Positions 24,329 to 33,728 of a DNA stretch of 64,000 bases are shown in pieces; the first letter of the stretch is position 1, and each line of letters starts with the position of its first letter. Made by a program: the position numbers and the translations under genes. The notes under the pieces were generated by a model. The model saw nothing but the letters and a program-made list of their open reading frames with translations, did not search any database and was not told the origin of the DNA. Origin of the DNA: Rubrivivax sp. (GTDB taxonomy: Bacteria; Pseudomonadota; Gammaproteobacteria; Burkholderiales; Burkholderiaceae_C); NCBI GenBank assembly GCA_027490215.1, contig JAIXYO010000065.1, positions 62,001-126,000 on the forward strand, written 5' to 3'.

Positions 24329-25590
24329 TTCCACCGCTGCAAGACTTCTTCAACTTCGAGCCGACGCACGCCGAAGCACTGCGCCGGCTCGATGCGGTGC
24401 ATCCCGGCGAATACGCGCGCACCCGAAATGCGCTCGATGGCGCCGTCACCGGGCTGTCGCCCTACTTCACCCACGGGGTGATCGGCATGCGCACCGCGGT
24501 CGCCCGGGTGCTGCAGAAGCACCGGCTGGGTTACGACGACAAGCTGATGTTCGAATTCGCCTGGCGCGAGTTCTTTCATCATGTCTGGAGCCGTTGCGGT
24601 GAGCAGGTGCTGGCCGACATGCGACCAAGCGCTGCAGGGCCCGGCGCCTATTCCTCTGACGTGCCGGCCGACTTGCGCGAAGCCCGTACCGGCGTGCCCG
24701 CGATCGACACCGCAGTGCGTCAGCTCTACGCCACCGGCTACCTGCACAACCATGCGCGCATGTGGTTGGCGAGCTATGCAGTGCACCTGCGCAAGGTGCA
24801 CTGGCGCGCTGGGGCCGACTGGATGTACGGCCACCTGCTCGATGGCGACGTGCCGAGCAACCACCTGAGCTGGCAATGGGTGGCTGGCACGTTTTCGAGC
24901 AAGCCCTACCTGTTCAATGCGGACAACGTCGCGAAGTACGCGCCTCGTGCCGCGCTCGGCGCGTGGCGAGGTACCGCCACGGTGATCGATCAGGACTACG
25001 AGGCGCTCGAGCGCATCGCGCGGCACGAAGGTGATGTCGGACCTGAACCAGGCGTGCACCCAGGCGTGATCGAGCCCCTGCTGTGGGCGGCCCCACACGC
25101 CGACTGGGTGGCCGAAGCGACACGACCACTGGTCGCCAGCGCTGTGCCGCGGCGACGCGAGATCGAGCTGGTCACGTTATGGGCCATGGGCGAGCGCGAA
25201 GGCGGTTCGGGTGCAGGCGCTGGTGGCCCGTGGCGGCTGGGCGTGATCCATACGCCTTCGCATGCCTTGCTGCCGTGGAGCGAAGCGCGCTGGCGCTGGG
25301 TACTGAGGCGTCTGGGACAGGTCACCGATGCGGTGTTCGTCGGCGACCTCGGCTCGTCCGTGCCGTGGAAGGCTGGCGCGCCGAGCTGGCCGGGGCCGGG
25401 CATGGTGACTGCCGCGCGTGCGCCGATGCCTGGCTATGACGCTGCGCTGGCTGCGCTCGCCAGCTTGCAGCCCGCACCGCGCCTGCTGCCCAACCCCGAG
25501 ACGATGTGCCGGTCATTCAGCGTCTTCTACGAGAGCGTCAAGCGACAATCACGGTCGCTTCAGACGCAGTTGAACGGAGAGTTTTCTTGA
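24325..25590 (+). CDS. photolyase/cryptochrome-like FAD-binding protein lacking the N-terminal antenna domain
   Basis: A 421-residue protein whose first ~200 residues match the helical FAD domain of photolyases: GLSPYFTHGVI, FEFAWREFFHHVW, TGVPAIDTAVRQLYATGYLHNHARMW, WMYGHLLDGDVPSNHLSWQWVAGTFSSKPYLFNADNV. The alpha/beta antenna domain that normally precedes it is absent. Instead about 190 residues follow it, including WRLGVIHTPSHALLPWSEARWRWVLRRLG, possibly a permuted or degenerate antenna-like domain. The likely start is TTG 24325 (TTGA overlap with the dsbC stop); no nearby ATG fits the family. DNA repair activity is uncertain; light sensing or another flavin role is possible. Confidence 0.75.
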   Translation: MIPPLQDFFNFEPTHAEALRRLDAVHPGEYARTRNALDGAVTGLSPYFTHGVIGMRTAVARVLQKHRLGYDDKLMFEFAWREFFHHVWSRCGEQVLADMRPSAAGPGAYSSDVPADLREARTGVPAIDTAVRQLYATGYLHNHARMWLASYAVHLRKVHWRAGADWMYGHLLDGDVPSNHLSWQWVAGTFSSKPYLFNADNVAKYAPRAALGAWRGTATVIDQDYEALERIARHEGDVGPEPGVHPGVIEPLLWAAPHADWVAEATRPLVASAVPRRREIELVTLWAMGEREGGSGAGAGGPWRLGVIHTPSHALLPWSEARWRWVLRRLGQVTDAVFVGDLGSSVPWKAGAPSWPGPGMVTAARAPMPGYDAALAALASLQPAPRLLPNPETMCRSFSVFYESVKRQSRSLQTQLNGEFS

Positions 25591-26051
25591 GCGGTCGCAC
25601 CCAGGCCCTGCCAACGCCGGCATCGACGAACCAGCCGGACCGGGCCACCCTGCGTCTGGCCTATGCCGGCCTGTTGCCGTTCGTGATCGGCGCAGTGCTG
25701 TTGTGGATCGTGCGGCCCGATGCGCATCCGTATGTCGCCGCAGCTTTGTCTGCCTATGCCGGCGTCATTGTTTCGTTCCTCGGCGGCATCCACTGGGGCT
25801 TCGGCTTTCGTGCGCAGCCGGCCGACCCGGCCCGCTTCGTCTGGGGCGTCGTACCCTCGCTGGTGGCCTGGGTCGCGGTGGTGATGCCCGCGTATGCCGG
25901 TCTGGTGGTGCTGGGGGTGATGCTGGTGGTTTGCTACCTGGTGGACCGCCGTGTCTACCCGGTGCATTTTTCAGGCGCCTGGCTCATCCTGCGTTTCCGG
26001 CTCACCGTCGTTGCCAGCCTGGCCTGCTTCATCGGCGCGGCCGGCAGTTGA
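25587..26051 (+). CDS. DUF3429 family membrane protein
   Basis: A 154-residue inner-membrane protein with about four to five helices. The motifs LAYAGLLPFVIGAVLLW, YAGVIVSFLGGIHWGFG and the terminal YPVHFSGAWLILRFRLTVVASL match DUF3429. TTG 25587 is taken as the start because it follows GGAGA by 6 bases and overlaps the stop of the preceding gene (TTGA); an upstream extension would read through that gene. In many proteobacteria DUF3429 genes lie next to photolyase genes, as here, but their function is unknown. Confidence 0.78.
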   Translation: MSGRTQALPTPASTNQPDRATLRLAYAGLLPFVIGAVLLWIVRPDAHPYVAAALSAYAGVIVSFLGGIHWGFGFRAQPADPARFVWGVVPSLVAWVAVVMPAYAGLVVLGVMLVVCYLVDRRVYPVHFSGAWLILRFRLTVVASLACFIGAAGS

Positions 26052-26066
26052 TCGGCGCAACAGGCC

Positions 26067-26903
26067 ATGCCCGAAGGCCCGGAAATACGCCGTGCGGCGC
26101 AAGCGCTGCACCGTGGCATCGCAGGTCATCCGGTACGGATGACGCTGTCGCACCCGGCACTGGCACCGATGGAACGCGCACTGCGCGGTGCCAGCGTCGA
26201 GTCGGTCAGTGCGCGCTCGAAAGCGATGCTGACGCGCTTCTCCACCGGCGACGTGCTGTATTCGCACAACCAGCTGTACGGCGAGTGGGTGGTCGACCGG
26301 CCCGATGAGCCCTTGCGTTCCCGCGCGATCCGTCTGGTGCTTGAAACGAGTGCGCAGCGGGCGGTGCTGTACAGCGCGACCGATTTCGCCTGGCTGCGTC
26401 ACGGCGCGGAAAACGCGCATCCCTATATCGCCAGGCTCGGTCCCGAGGTGCTCGACGATGCGACGACGGTGCGCGACATCGCCGCGCGTCTGGCGCAGTT
26501 TCCGCGTCGGCGCATCGCCGCTGCGCTGCTCGATCAGCAGGTGCTGGCCGGCCTCGGCAACTACCTGCGCAGCGAGATTGCCTTCGTCGCGAAGCTGAAC
26601 CCGTGGCGCCGCCTGGGCGAACTCAGCGATGCCGAACGGCATCGGCTGGCCAAGGCGGTTCACGACATCACCCATCGCAGTTTCCGCACCGATGGTGTGT
26701 GCGTGCCCATGGCGCTGTACCGTGCGCAGCGACAACAGGGCGCGAGCTTCGAGGCGGCGCGATTCTTCGTCTTTGACCGTGAGCAGCAGCCGTGCCACGA
26801 GTGCGGCGCCACCATCGAGCGCGCCACGCTCGCAGGGCGCAAGCTGTTTGTCTGCATCGCCTGCCAGGGCGTGTTCCCGCTGCCTGACGAGCTGTGGCGC
26901 TGA
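26067..26903 (+). CDS. nei: endonuclease VIII (Fpg/Nei family DNA glycosylase)
   Basis: A 278-residue base-excision repair enzyme. It begins MPEGPEIRRAA, giving the catalytic Pro2/Glu3 after Met removal. The helix-two-turn-helix is at LLDQQVLAGLGNYLRSEIAF, and a C-terminal zinc finger is formed by CHEC and CIAC. Endonuclease VIII removes oxidised pyrimidines and nicks the AP site. The order photolyase-like, DUF3429, nei suggests a small DNA repair group; the gap to the DUF3429 gene is 15 bases. Confidence 0.93.
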   Translation: MPEGPEIRRAAQALHRGIAGHPVRMTLSHPALAPMERALRGASVESVSARSKAMLTRFSTGDVLYSHNQLYGEWVVDRPDEPLRSRAIRLVLETSAQRAVLYSATDFAWLRHGAENAHPYIARLGPEVLDDATTVRDIAARLAQFPRRRIAAALLDQQVLAGLGNYLRSEIAFVAKLNPWRRLGELSDAERHRLAKAVHDITHRSFRTDGVCVPMALYRAQRQQGASFEAARFFVFDREQQPCHECGATIERATLAGRKLFVCIACQGVFPLPDELWR

Positions 26904-26945
26904 TGCCGCGATACCCATCACTCACCGATTCCATTCGACTCGCCC

Positions 26946-28748
26946 ATGATTTCCTACCGAATTGACGTCCACAACCCGAACGCGCACCTTTTCCGCGTCA
27001 CGCTGACCGTGCCCCAGCCCGCGGCCATGCAGCGGCTGAGCCTGCCGGTGTGGATCCCGGGCAGCTACTTGGTTCGCGAGTTCGCGCGCCACCTGAGCGG
27101 GATCGAGGGGAAGCAGGGCAGTCGCGCGGTCCCGCTGGCGCAGCTGGACAAGGCGACCTGGCAGGCCGAGTGCAACGGGCGCGGTGCGTTGGTGGTGACG
27201 TATCTCGTCTATGCCTTCGACACCTCGGTGCGCGCCGCCTTCCTGGATGCGCAGCGTGGCTTCTTCAACGGCACCAGCCTGTGCCTGCGTGTCGAAGGCA
27301 GGGAGGCCGAGCCTCACCGCATCGATCTGCGTTCGCTGCCGCGCGGCTGGCGCATTGCAACGTCGATGTCTGCCACCTCGATGCCGGCGGCCGCGGCCAC
27401 CGTGTTCGAAGCGCGCGATTACGACGAGTTGGTCGATCACCCCTTCGAACTGGGCAACTTCTGGCGCGGCGAGTTCAAGGCCCACGGCGTGCCGCATGAA
27501 CTGGTGGTGGCCGGTGCGCTGCCTGACTTCGACAGCGCCCGGCTGCTCGCCGACACGAAACGCATCTGCGAGACCGAGATCGCTTTCTGGCACGGCGATG
27601 CGCCCAAGCGCGGCGACGTTCCGTTTCAGCGCTATGTCTTCATGCTGAACTGCGTCGACGACGGCTACGGCGGACTGGAACATCGCGCGAGCACCGCGCT
27701 GATCGCTTCTCGGCGTGACCTGCCGCGGGTGCTTGCTGCCAACGCGGCCCCGAGCGCCCGTTCCGAGGAAAAGAGCGACAGCTACGTGACGCTGCTGGGC
27801 CTGATCAGCCACGAGTATTTCCACACCTGGAACGTCAAGCGCCTGAAGCCGCGAGACTTCGCGCCCTATGACTACACCCGCGAGAACTACACCGAACTGC
27901 TGTGGTTCTTCGAGGGCTTCACCTCGTATTACGACGACCTGCTGCTGCGCCGCGCCGGGCTGATCGACGAGGCGCGCTACCTGAAGGCGGTGGCCAAGAC
28001 CGTGACCGGTGTGCTGGGCATGCCGGGGCGGCAGGTGCAAAGCGTGGCGCAGTCCAGCTTTGACGCCTGGGTGAAGTACTACCGCAGCGACGAGAACACC
28101 CCGAACGCGACCATCAGCTACTACACCAAGGGTTCGCTGGTGGCGCTGGGGCTGGATCTGAGCTTGCGTGCCGCCGGATCGCGCCGCCAGGCCACGCTCG
28201 ATGCGGTGATGCGCGGCTTGTGGGCACGCAGCGCCGGTGGCCCGATCACTGAGGGCGATGTCGTCGATGTGCTGCGCGAGGTCGCCGGCCCCGCACAGGC
28301 CGATGCGCTCAGTTGCCACCTGCGCGAGTGGGTGCACGGCACCAGTGACTTGCCACTGCAGGAGTTGCTTCAGCGCTTCGGCGTGCAGTGGCAGACGTCA
28401 CCTGCCACGCTGACCCAGCGCCTCGGTGTGCGCGTCAGTGAAAGCGCGTTGACCGGCATCAAGGTCACGCATGTGCTGCGCGGCGGTGCCGCTGAACGTG
28501 CCGGGCTGTCGGCTGGGGACGAGGTGCTGGCACTCGGTGACTGGCGATTGCGCCGGCTGGACGATGTGCTGCGTGTTCTGACGCCTGGTCAGGCGTCAGC
28601 ACTGCTGGTGTCACGCGACCAGCGTCTGCTCACGCTGTCGCTGGAAGTGCCCGAGTCAACCGATGTGACGGGTGCGGTCACATTGACGACCGATGCCAAG
28701 GCCCCGCGTGCCGCGCTCGCGCTGCGCAGCGCCTGGCTGGGCTGCTGA
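26946..28748 (+). CDS. M61 family metallopeptidase with PDZ domain
   Basis: A 600-residue M61 glycyl-aminopeptidase-like protease. The N-terminal M61_N beta domain (LPVWIPGSYLVREFARHLSGIEG) precedes the catalytic domain with zinc motif His289-Glu290-Tyr-Phe-His293 (ISHEYFHTWNVKRLKP) and the third ligand in LLWFFEGFTSYYDDL. A PDZ domain lies near 490-560 (GIKVTHVLRGGAAERAGLSAGDEVLAL). No signal peptide is visible, so it is probably cytoplasmic unless the start is wrong. The DUF3108 gene starts 25 bases after it. Confidence 0.94.
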   Translation: MISYRIDVHNPNAHLFRVTLTVPQPAAMQRLSLPVWIPGSYLVREFARHLSGIEGKQGSRAVPLAQLDKATWQAECNGRGALVVTYLVYAFDTSVRAAFLDAQRGFFNGTSLCLRVEGREAEPHRIDLRSLPRGWRIATSMSATSMPAAAATVFEARDYDELVDHPFELGNFWRGEFKAHGVPHELVVAGALPDFDSARLLADTKRICETEIAFWHGDAPKRGDVPFQRYVFMLNCVDDGYGGLEHRASTALIASRRDLPRVLAANAAPSARSEEKSDSYVTLLGLISHEYFHTWNVKRLKPRDFAPYDYTRENYTELLWFFEGFTSYYDDLLLRRAGLIDEARYLKAVAKTVTGVLGMPGRQVQSVAQSSFDAWVKYYRSDENTPNATISYYTKGSLVALGLDLSLRAAGSRRQATLDAVMRGLWARSAGGPITEGDVVDVLREVAGPAQADALSCHLREWVHGTSDLPLQELLQRFGVQWQTSPATLTQRLGVRVSESALTGIKVTHVLRGGAAERAGLSAGDEVLALGDWRLRRLDDVLRVLTPGQASALLVSRDQRLLTLSLEVPESTDVTGAVTLTTDAKAPRAALALRSAWLGC

Positions 28749-28773
28749 ACGCCGTCCCGATTCAACGACCGCG

Positions 28774-29943
28774 ATGACGTCCACGGCGCAAGCCCCGGTG
28801 GCCGGCCGCAAGCGGATCGCAGGCGGCGTGGCGCTGGTCGCCGCTGTTCTGGTGATGCACGCCTGCGTGGTGCGCAGCATCAAGGACAGCTTGATCGATT
28901 TCGACCAAGGCGGGAAGCCGGCACGCATCGAACTGGTGGCGGGGCAGGACATGGCGTTCAGCGCGCCGCCCGAACCCGCGGCCGCACCCCCGCCGCCAGC
29001 CCCCGTCGCGCCCCCGCGGCCACCACGGCAGGCTGCACCGGTGGCGGAGGCGGCATCAGCTCCTGCCGAGGCGGCCTCCGCGCCTGCCGCGGATCCTCTG
29101 CTTGCTGCAGAGTCAGCCGAACGTCTTGCCAGTGCGCCTGAGCTTGCGGCATCGACCGCGGCCCTGCCGGTGGTCGCCGCTGCCGCAGAACCTGCAGCGT
29201 CGCTACCGGTGGTGGCTGCAGCAGCTGCGCCCGCACTCGCGCCGGCATCAGCTCCCGCGGCGACCACAGAGACCTTCGGCTGGCCACCTTCCACCCGCAT
29301 CACCTACGAGCTGACCGGCAACTTCCGCGGCGAGGTCTACGGCAGCGCGCAGGTCGACTGGGTGCGTGTCGGCGAGCGCTACCAGGTGCACCTGGATGTG
29401 GTTGTCGGTGCTTCGTTCGCGCCGTTGTACTCGCGCCGCATGAGCAGCGACGGGCAGCTGACCGACGCCGGCCTGGTTCCCGAGCGCTATGACGAGGAAA
29501 GCAAGGCCGCGTTCAAGGACCGCAAGCGTGCCAGCGTCACGCTGGAGCCTGATTCGGTGGTGCTCAACAAAGGACAGCGCATCGAGCGCGTGCCTGGCGT
29601 GCAGGACACGGCCAGCCAGTTCGTGCAGCTCACCTACCTGTTCACCCGGCAGCCTCAGCTCCTGAAGCCCGGTGGCACGATCGAGTTGCCATTGGCCCTG
29701 CCACGGCGCATGAGCGTGTGGACCTACGACATCCGCGAGTCCGAGCCGGTGTACACCCCGTTCGGCGCCGTTGACGCGATCCCGCTGCAGCCGCGCCGCG
29801 AGTCGCGCAAGGGTGACGAGCTGTCGGCCACCGTCTGGTTCGCGCCGAGCCTGAAGTACCTGCCCGTACGCATCCGCATCCAGCAGGATGCCGAGACCTA
29901 CATCGACCTGATGATCAAGCAGCGGCCGCAGCTGATGCAGTGA
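28774..29943 (+). CDS. DUF3108 protein with membrane anchor and Ala/Pro-rich linker
   Basis: A 389-residue protein. Residues 13-28 form a single membrane segment ([21 protein letters not shown]). Residues ~60-165 are a low-complexity linker of Ala, Pro and short repeats ([27 protein letters not shown]). Residues ~168-389 form the DUF3108 domain ([57 protein letters not shown]), a beta-rich periplasmic fold related to lipoprotein-carrier-like proteins. The N-terminal half resembles the proline-rich stalk of TonB-type proteins spanning the periplasm. Function is unknown. Confidence 0.82.
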   Translation: MTSTAQAPVAGRKRIAGGVALVAAVLVMHACVVRSIKDSLIDFDQGGKPARIELVAGQDMAFSAPPEPAAAPPPPAPVAPPRPPRQAAPVAEAASAPAEAASAPAADPLLAAESAERLASAPELAASTAALPVVAAAAEPAASLPVVAAAAAPALAPASAPAATTETFGWPPSTRITYELTGNFRGEVYGSAQVDWVRVGERYQVHLDVVVGASFAPLYSRRMSSDGQLTDAGLVPERYDEESKAAFKDRKRASVTLEPDSVVLNKGQRIERVPGVQDTASQFVQLTYLFTRQPQLLKPGGTIELPLALPRRMSVWTYDIRESEPVYTPFGAVDAIPLQPRRESRKGDELSATVWFAPSLKYLPVRIRIQQDAETYIDLMIKQRPQLMQ

Positions 29944-30040
29944 GGGTGCCCCCCAGTCGCTGCGCTCCTGCCCCCGAGGGGCGTTGCCCGGCTTCGGGCG
30001 GCCGGGCGCCGGGCAGAGCCCCCCTTCGCTAAAGTCAACT
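29944..30040. repeat. GC-rich palindromic intergenic element
   Basis: The spacer between the DUF3108 and enoyl-CoA hydratase genes contains CCCCCGAGGGG, then an 8-bp perfect stem TGCCCGGC/GCCGGGCA (29985-29992 with 30008-30015) enclosing a further GC-rich palindromic stretch. Similar CCCCCAGTCGCTGCGCTCC...CCCCCGAGGGG sequences are familiar to me as multi-copy intergenic palindromes in Burkholderiales chromosomes. It may act as a transcript-end hairpin; there is no T run. A second copy was not found in this window. Confidence 0.45.
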
Positions 30041-30061
30041 CAATCTAATCAGGAGTCCGCC

Positions 30062-30850
30062 ATGCCACACGAATTCATCCTCATCGACACCGTGGGCGAC
30101 GGCCCGCTGAAGACTGGACTGATCACGCTGAACCGGCCGAAGCAGCTCAATGCCCTGAACGATGGCCTGATGAGCGAGCTGGGCGCGGCGCTGCAGGCCT
30201 TTGATGCTGACGAGGGCATCGGCTGCATCGTCATCACCGGCAGCGAGAAGGCGTTTGCCGCTGGTGCCGACATCGGCGCGATGGCGACGCTGACTTACAT
30301 GGAGGCCTACAAGGGCGACTTCATCACACGCAACTGGGAAACGCTGCGCAGCGTCCGCAAACCGGTGGTCGCGGCCGTGGCGGGTTTCGCGTTGGGTGGT
30401 GGCTGCGAGCTGGCGATGATGTGCGACTTCATCATCGCCGCTGACACCGCGAAGTTCGGCCAGCCCGAGATCAAGCTGGGCATCATCCCCGGCGCGGGCG
30501 GCACCCAGCGTTTGCCGCGTGCGATCGGCAAGGCCAAGGCGATGGACATGGTGCTGACCGGCCGCATGATGGATGCGGCCGAGGCCGAGCGAGCCGGCCT
30601 GGTGTCACGCGTGGTGCCGGCAGCCGAGTTGATGGCGGTCGCGCTGGCCGCCGCGCAAAGCATCTGCGAATTCAGCGGGCCGAGCGTGATGATGGCCAAG
30701 GAGTGCGTCAACCGCGCGTTTGAAGGCACGCTGGCCGATGGCGTCAGTTACGAGCGCCGGATGTTCCACTCGCTGTTCGCGACCGAAGACCAGAAGGAAG
30801 GCATGGATGCCTTCGTGAACAAGCGCAAGCCGGTGTTCAAGCACAGATAG
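30062..30850 (+). CDS. enoyl-CoA hydratase
   Basis: A 262-residue crotonase-family enzyme. [13 protein letters not shown] near the N-terminus, the oxyanion-hole loops [10 protein letters not shown] and [15 protein letters not shown], and [22 protein letters not shown] are present; the Glu of GGGCELAM and the Glu of PEIKLGI are in the positions of the two catalytic glutamates of beta-oxidation hydratases. It hydrates trans-2-enoyl-CoA in fatty acid or phenylacetate-type degradation. AGGAG lies 7 bases before ATG 30062. Single gene, followed by a long non-coding region. Confidence 0.92.
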   Translation: MPHEFILIDTVGDGPLKTGLITLNRPKQLNALNDGLMSELGAALQAFDADEGIGCIVITGSEKAFAAGADIGAMATLTYMEAYKGDFITRNWETLRSVRKPVVAAVAGFALGGGCELAMMCDFIIAADTAKFGQPEIKLGIIPGAGGTQRLPRAIGKAKAMDMVLTGRMMDAAEAERAGLVSRVVPAAELMAVALAAAQSICEFSGPSVMMAKECVNRAFEGTLADGVSYERRMFHSLFATEDQKEGMDAFVNKRKPVFKHR

Positions 30851-31375
30851 GACTCCGCTCGAATCCCGTTCGGATGTCTCGAACGGCTGTCCGTATGCGA
30901 ACCTGGTTGCGGTGCTGCCGAGGCCATGAGGTGACCGGCTCCGCTCGTGCCTGGGGACAGAGCCCCCAGGCGCTCGTCAGGCACAAGCAGTCCTCAGGAC
31001 TGCTTGTGTCCGGGCTTGCTCCCCCGGGCCGGGTCACCTCCCAAACGCTTGGGTAGGACCGATCCGGCCTTCCTCCTTTACTTCGCTGCGCCGGTCACCC
31101 CACGCCCTCGGCAGCCGGCACCACCGTTGCACACCCAGATATCACCCCCGCGGACGTTTCGGTGGTTGTAGGAGCGCTGTGACGGGCCGTTGTGTGGAGC
31201 GAAGTAAAGGAGGAGGGCCTGTCTTTTCAGGCCCGGGGGACATGAGCGCAACACAACGGCTCGGCGCAGCGCTCACGCGCGGACCCAGCTACGTCAGCTT
31301 CGATACTGCGCCGGCGCCTGCCGAACAAGCAGCAGGGTGTCATCAGCAAAGTCGGTCGTTTTGCGCCGCGCGCGT
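30851..31375. other. 525-bp non-coding region with stacked hairpins and a long inverted repeat
   Basis: No convincing gene is present. Visible structures are: a hairpin at 30949-30971 (8-bp stem GCCTGGGG); a near-perfect palindrome at 30982-31008 (13-base arms, CACAAGCAGTCCT); flanking GAGGTGACC (~30928) and GGGTCACCTC (~31030), which can pair outside these; and an inverted repeat of 22-base arms (31066-31087 and 31198-31219, 21/22 complementary, core CCTCCTTTACTTCGCT) with 110 bases between. The nested hairpins suggest a structured RNA or a non-autonomous repeat element rather than a promoter region. The rightmost ~150 bases show nothing recognisable. Confidence 0.5.
31066..31219. repeat. 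22-bp inverted repeat with 110-bp spacer
   Basis: Left arm 31066-31087 and right arm 31198-31219 are reverse complements at 21 of 22 positions. The arms could pair in RNA to close a large loop, or be the ends of a small non-autonomous element. No short target-site duplication was evident beside the arms by eye. Located between the enoyl-CoA hydratase and lysS genes, which point toward each other. Confidence 0.55.
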
Positions 31376-32938
31376 TCAACCTTCCTTGCGCAGCGACGGG
31401 AACAGGATCACGTCGCGGATGCTCGGGCTGTCGGTGATCAGCATCATCAGGCGGTCGATGCCGATGCCGCAGCCGCCGGTCGGCGGCATGCCGATCTCCA
31501 GGGCGCGGATGAAGTCGGCGTCGTAGTACATCGCCTCCTCGTCACCGGCGTCCTTGTTGGCCGCCTGGGCCTGGAAGCGCGCGGCCTGGTCTTCGGCATC
31601 GTTCAGTTCGGAAAACCCGTTGGCGTATTCGCGGCCAGTGATGAAGAGCTCGAAGCGTTCGGTGATCGACGGGTCGGTGTCCGAGGCGCGGGCCAGCGGG
31701 CTGACTTCGACCGGGTAGTCGATGATGAAGGTCGGGTTCCACAGCTGTTCCTCGACCACCGCCTCGAACAGGCCGAACTGCAGTTCGGGCAGCTTCCAGT
31801 GCGCCGGCGGTTCCTCGCCCAGTGACTTCAGCTTCGCGCGCAACACCTGCACATCGCCTGCTTCAGCGGCGCTCAGGCCGGCGTAGGCGACCAATGAATC
31901 GCGCACCGTGAGTCGGGTGAACGGCGCATCCAGGTCGACCGTCTTGCCGCCATAGCTGAGCGTGGCCGAACCGGTGGCGCCGCGCGCCGCGTGGCGCAGC
32001 ACCTGCTCGGTGTAGTCCATCAGGTCGTGGTGGTTCCAGTAGGCGGCGTAGAACTCCATCATCGTGAATTCGGGGTTATGCCGCACGCTGATGCCTTCGT
32101 TGCGGAAGCTGCGGTTGATCTCGAACACCCGCTCGAAGCCGCCCACGATCAGCCGCTTCAGGTACAGCTCGGGCGCGATGCGCAGGAACATCTGCTGATC
32201 GAGCGCGTTGTGGTGGGTGACGAAGGGTTTCGCGTTCGCGCCACCCGGGATCGGGTGCAGCATCGGCGTCTCGACTTCCATGAAGCCGTGGTCGACCATG
32301 AACTGGCGTATCGAACTCAGCGCCTTGCTGCGGGCGGTGAAACGCGCCCGGGCGGCGTCGTCGGTGATCAGGTCGACGTAGCGCTGGCGGTACTTCTGCT
32401 CCTGGTCGCTCATGCCGTGGAACTTGTCGGGCAGCGGGCGCAGGCTCTTGGTCAGCAGGCGCAGCGTGGTCACCCGCACCGACAGCTCGCCGGTCTTGGT
32501 CTTGAACAGCAGTCCCTCGGCGCCGAGGATGTCGCCCAGGTCCAGGTGCTTGAACGATTCGTAGGCTGCCTCGCCCAGCGCGTCCTTGGTGACGAACAGC
32601 TGGATGCGCCCGCCAGTGGCGCCGAGTGATCCGTCCTGCAGAGTGCAGAAGCTGGCCTTGCCCATCACCCGTTTCAACAACATCCGACCGGCCACGCTGA
32701 CGGTGAGGTTCAGCGTTTCGAGTTCCTCGTTACTGCGCTCGCCGTATGCCGCAACCAGTTCGGCGGCGCGGTTCGCGGGTTTGAAGTCGTTCGGGAAGGC
32801 GACACCGCCACTGGCTTTCGCGGACTCGCGGATGGCGGCAAGCTTCTCGCGGCGCTCGGTAATCAGCTGGTTCTCGTCAGCCGCAGGGCCTGTGGTGCTC
32901 GGCGCGGGCGCTGAGGAAGGGGTGTGTTCTGGGGTCAT
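31376..32938 (-). CDS. lysS: lysyl-tRNA synthetase, class II
   Basis: A 520-residue class II aminoacyl-tRNA synthetase. The N-terminal OB-fold anticodon domain contains [21 protein letters not shown]. The class II motifs follow: motif 2 as [22 protein letters not shown] and motif 3 as [15 protein letters not shown] near the C-terminus. It charges tRNA-Lys. The frame continues upstream, but ATG 32938 (MTPEHTPSS) is the first sensible start; the first 20 residues are a Ser/Pro/Ala extension before the conserved [12 protein letters not shown]. Transcribed alone, leftward into the structured non-coding region. Confidence 0.96.
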   Translation of the reverse strand: MTPEHTPSSAPAPSTTGPAADENQLITERREKLAAIRESAKASGGVAFPNDFKPANRAAELVAAYGERSNEELETLNLTVSVAGRMLLKRVMGKASFCTLQDGSLGATGGRIQLFVTKDALGEAAYESFKHLDLGDILGAEGLLFKTKTGELSVRVTTLRLLTKSLRPLPDKFHGMSDQEQKYRQRYVDLITDDAARARFTARSKALSSIRQFMVDHGFMEVETPMLHPIPGGANAKPFVTHHNALDQQMFLRIAPELYLKRLIVGGFERVFEINRSFRNEGISVRHNPEFTMMEFYAAYWNHHDLMDYTEQVLRHAARGATGSATLSYGGKTVDLDAPFTRLTVRDSLVAYAGLSAAEAGDVQVLRAKLKSLGEEPPAHWKLPELQFGLFEAVVEEQLWNPTFIIDYPVEVSPLARASDTDPSITERFELFITGREYANGFSELNDAEDQAARFQAQAANKDAGDEEAMYYDADFIRALEIGMPPTGGCGIGIDRLMMLITDSPSIRDVILFPSLRKEG

Positions 32939-33111
32939 GAGTGCGCGGTCGGTGTGATCGTTGATTTTAGGTTGGGGCATTCCAACCAATGCTGCAGCGG
33001 GCGTGCCTAAAATCCCGCGCATGCCCGAACACGCATTTGCAGACGCCGCACGATGAGCACTTGTGTCGCCACCGTGGGCATGCCGTGCCGCCGTGATCGG
33101 CGAGCCAGCCG

Positions 33112-33699
33112 ATGAGCCTGATTCATCCGACGGCGGTGATCGACCCAGGTGCGCAGCTCGGGGCGGGAACCCGGGTGTCGCACTTCGTGCATGTGTGTGC
33201 AGGTGCCCGCATCGGTACCGACTGCGCTCTGGGCCAGGGCGTCTACATCGGCAATGAAGTCAGCATCGGGCGCAACGTCAACATCCAGAACAATGTGTCC
33301 GTGTACGACGCGGTGACCCTCGAAGACGACGTCTTCTGCGGTCCGAGCGTGGTCTTTACCAATGTCTTCAACCCGCGCGCCGCGGTGTCGCGCGATGGAG
33401 AGTTGTGCAAGACGCTGATCCGCCAGGGCGCGACGCTCGGCGCCAATTGCACCGTGGTTTGCGGCACCACCATCGGTCGCCACGCCTTCGTCGGCGCCGG
33501 GGCGGTCGTCAGCCGCAACGTGCCGGATTTCGCGCTGGTGGTCGGCGTGCCCGCCCGCCAGATCGGCTGGATGAGCCGACACGGCGAGCCGCTGGCCTTG
33601 CCGCTCAAGGGCGACGGCATCGCTTCGTGCCCGGCCAACGGGGAGCGTTATGTGTTGCGCGAAGGGTTATGTAGTCTGGCGACGGAAGTGCCGGCTTGA
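33112..33699 (+). CDS. left-handed beta-helix acyltransferase, WbpD/WlbB-like sugar N-acetyltransferase
   Basis: A 195-residue hexapeptide-repeat protein ([59 protein letters not shown]). The block [17 protein letters not shown] is characteristic of the WbpD/WlbB enzymes that acetylate the 3-amino group of UDP-2-acetamido-3-amino sugars from acetyl-CoA. Other amino-sugar acetyltransferases such as PglD share the fold, so the amino position is inferred. It opens the plus-strand glycan cluster. Confidence 0.82.
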   Translation: MSLIHPTAVIDPGAQLGAGTRVSHFVHVCAGARIGTDCALGQGVYIGNEVSIGRNVNIQNNVSVYDAVTLEDDVFCGPSVVFTNVFNPRAAVSRDGELCKTLIRQGATLGANCTVVCGTTIGRHAFVGAGAVVSRNVPDFALVVGVPARQIGWMSRHGEPLALPLKGDGIASCPANGERYVLREGLCSLATEVPA

Positions 33700-33728
33700 G
33701 CGATCTCTGATCTGCCGCATTCGCCCTC

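Noticed and set aside
29944-30040. Palindromic spacer as an intrinsic terminator of the DUF3108 gene
   Set aside because: The hairpin is GC rich but is not followed by a T run, so it is listed only as a repeat.
31179-31526. Open frame on the plus strand covering the right arm of the inverted repeat and the lysS 3' end
   Set aside because: Half of it is antisense to lysS, it has no ribosome site, and the upstream part is inside the structured element.
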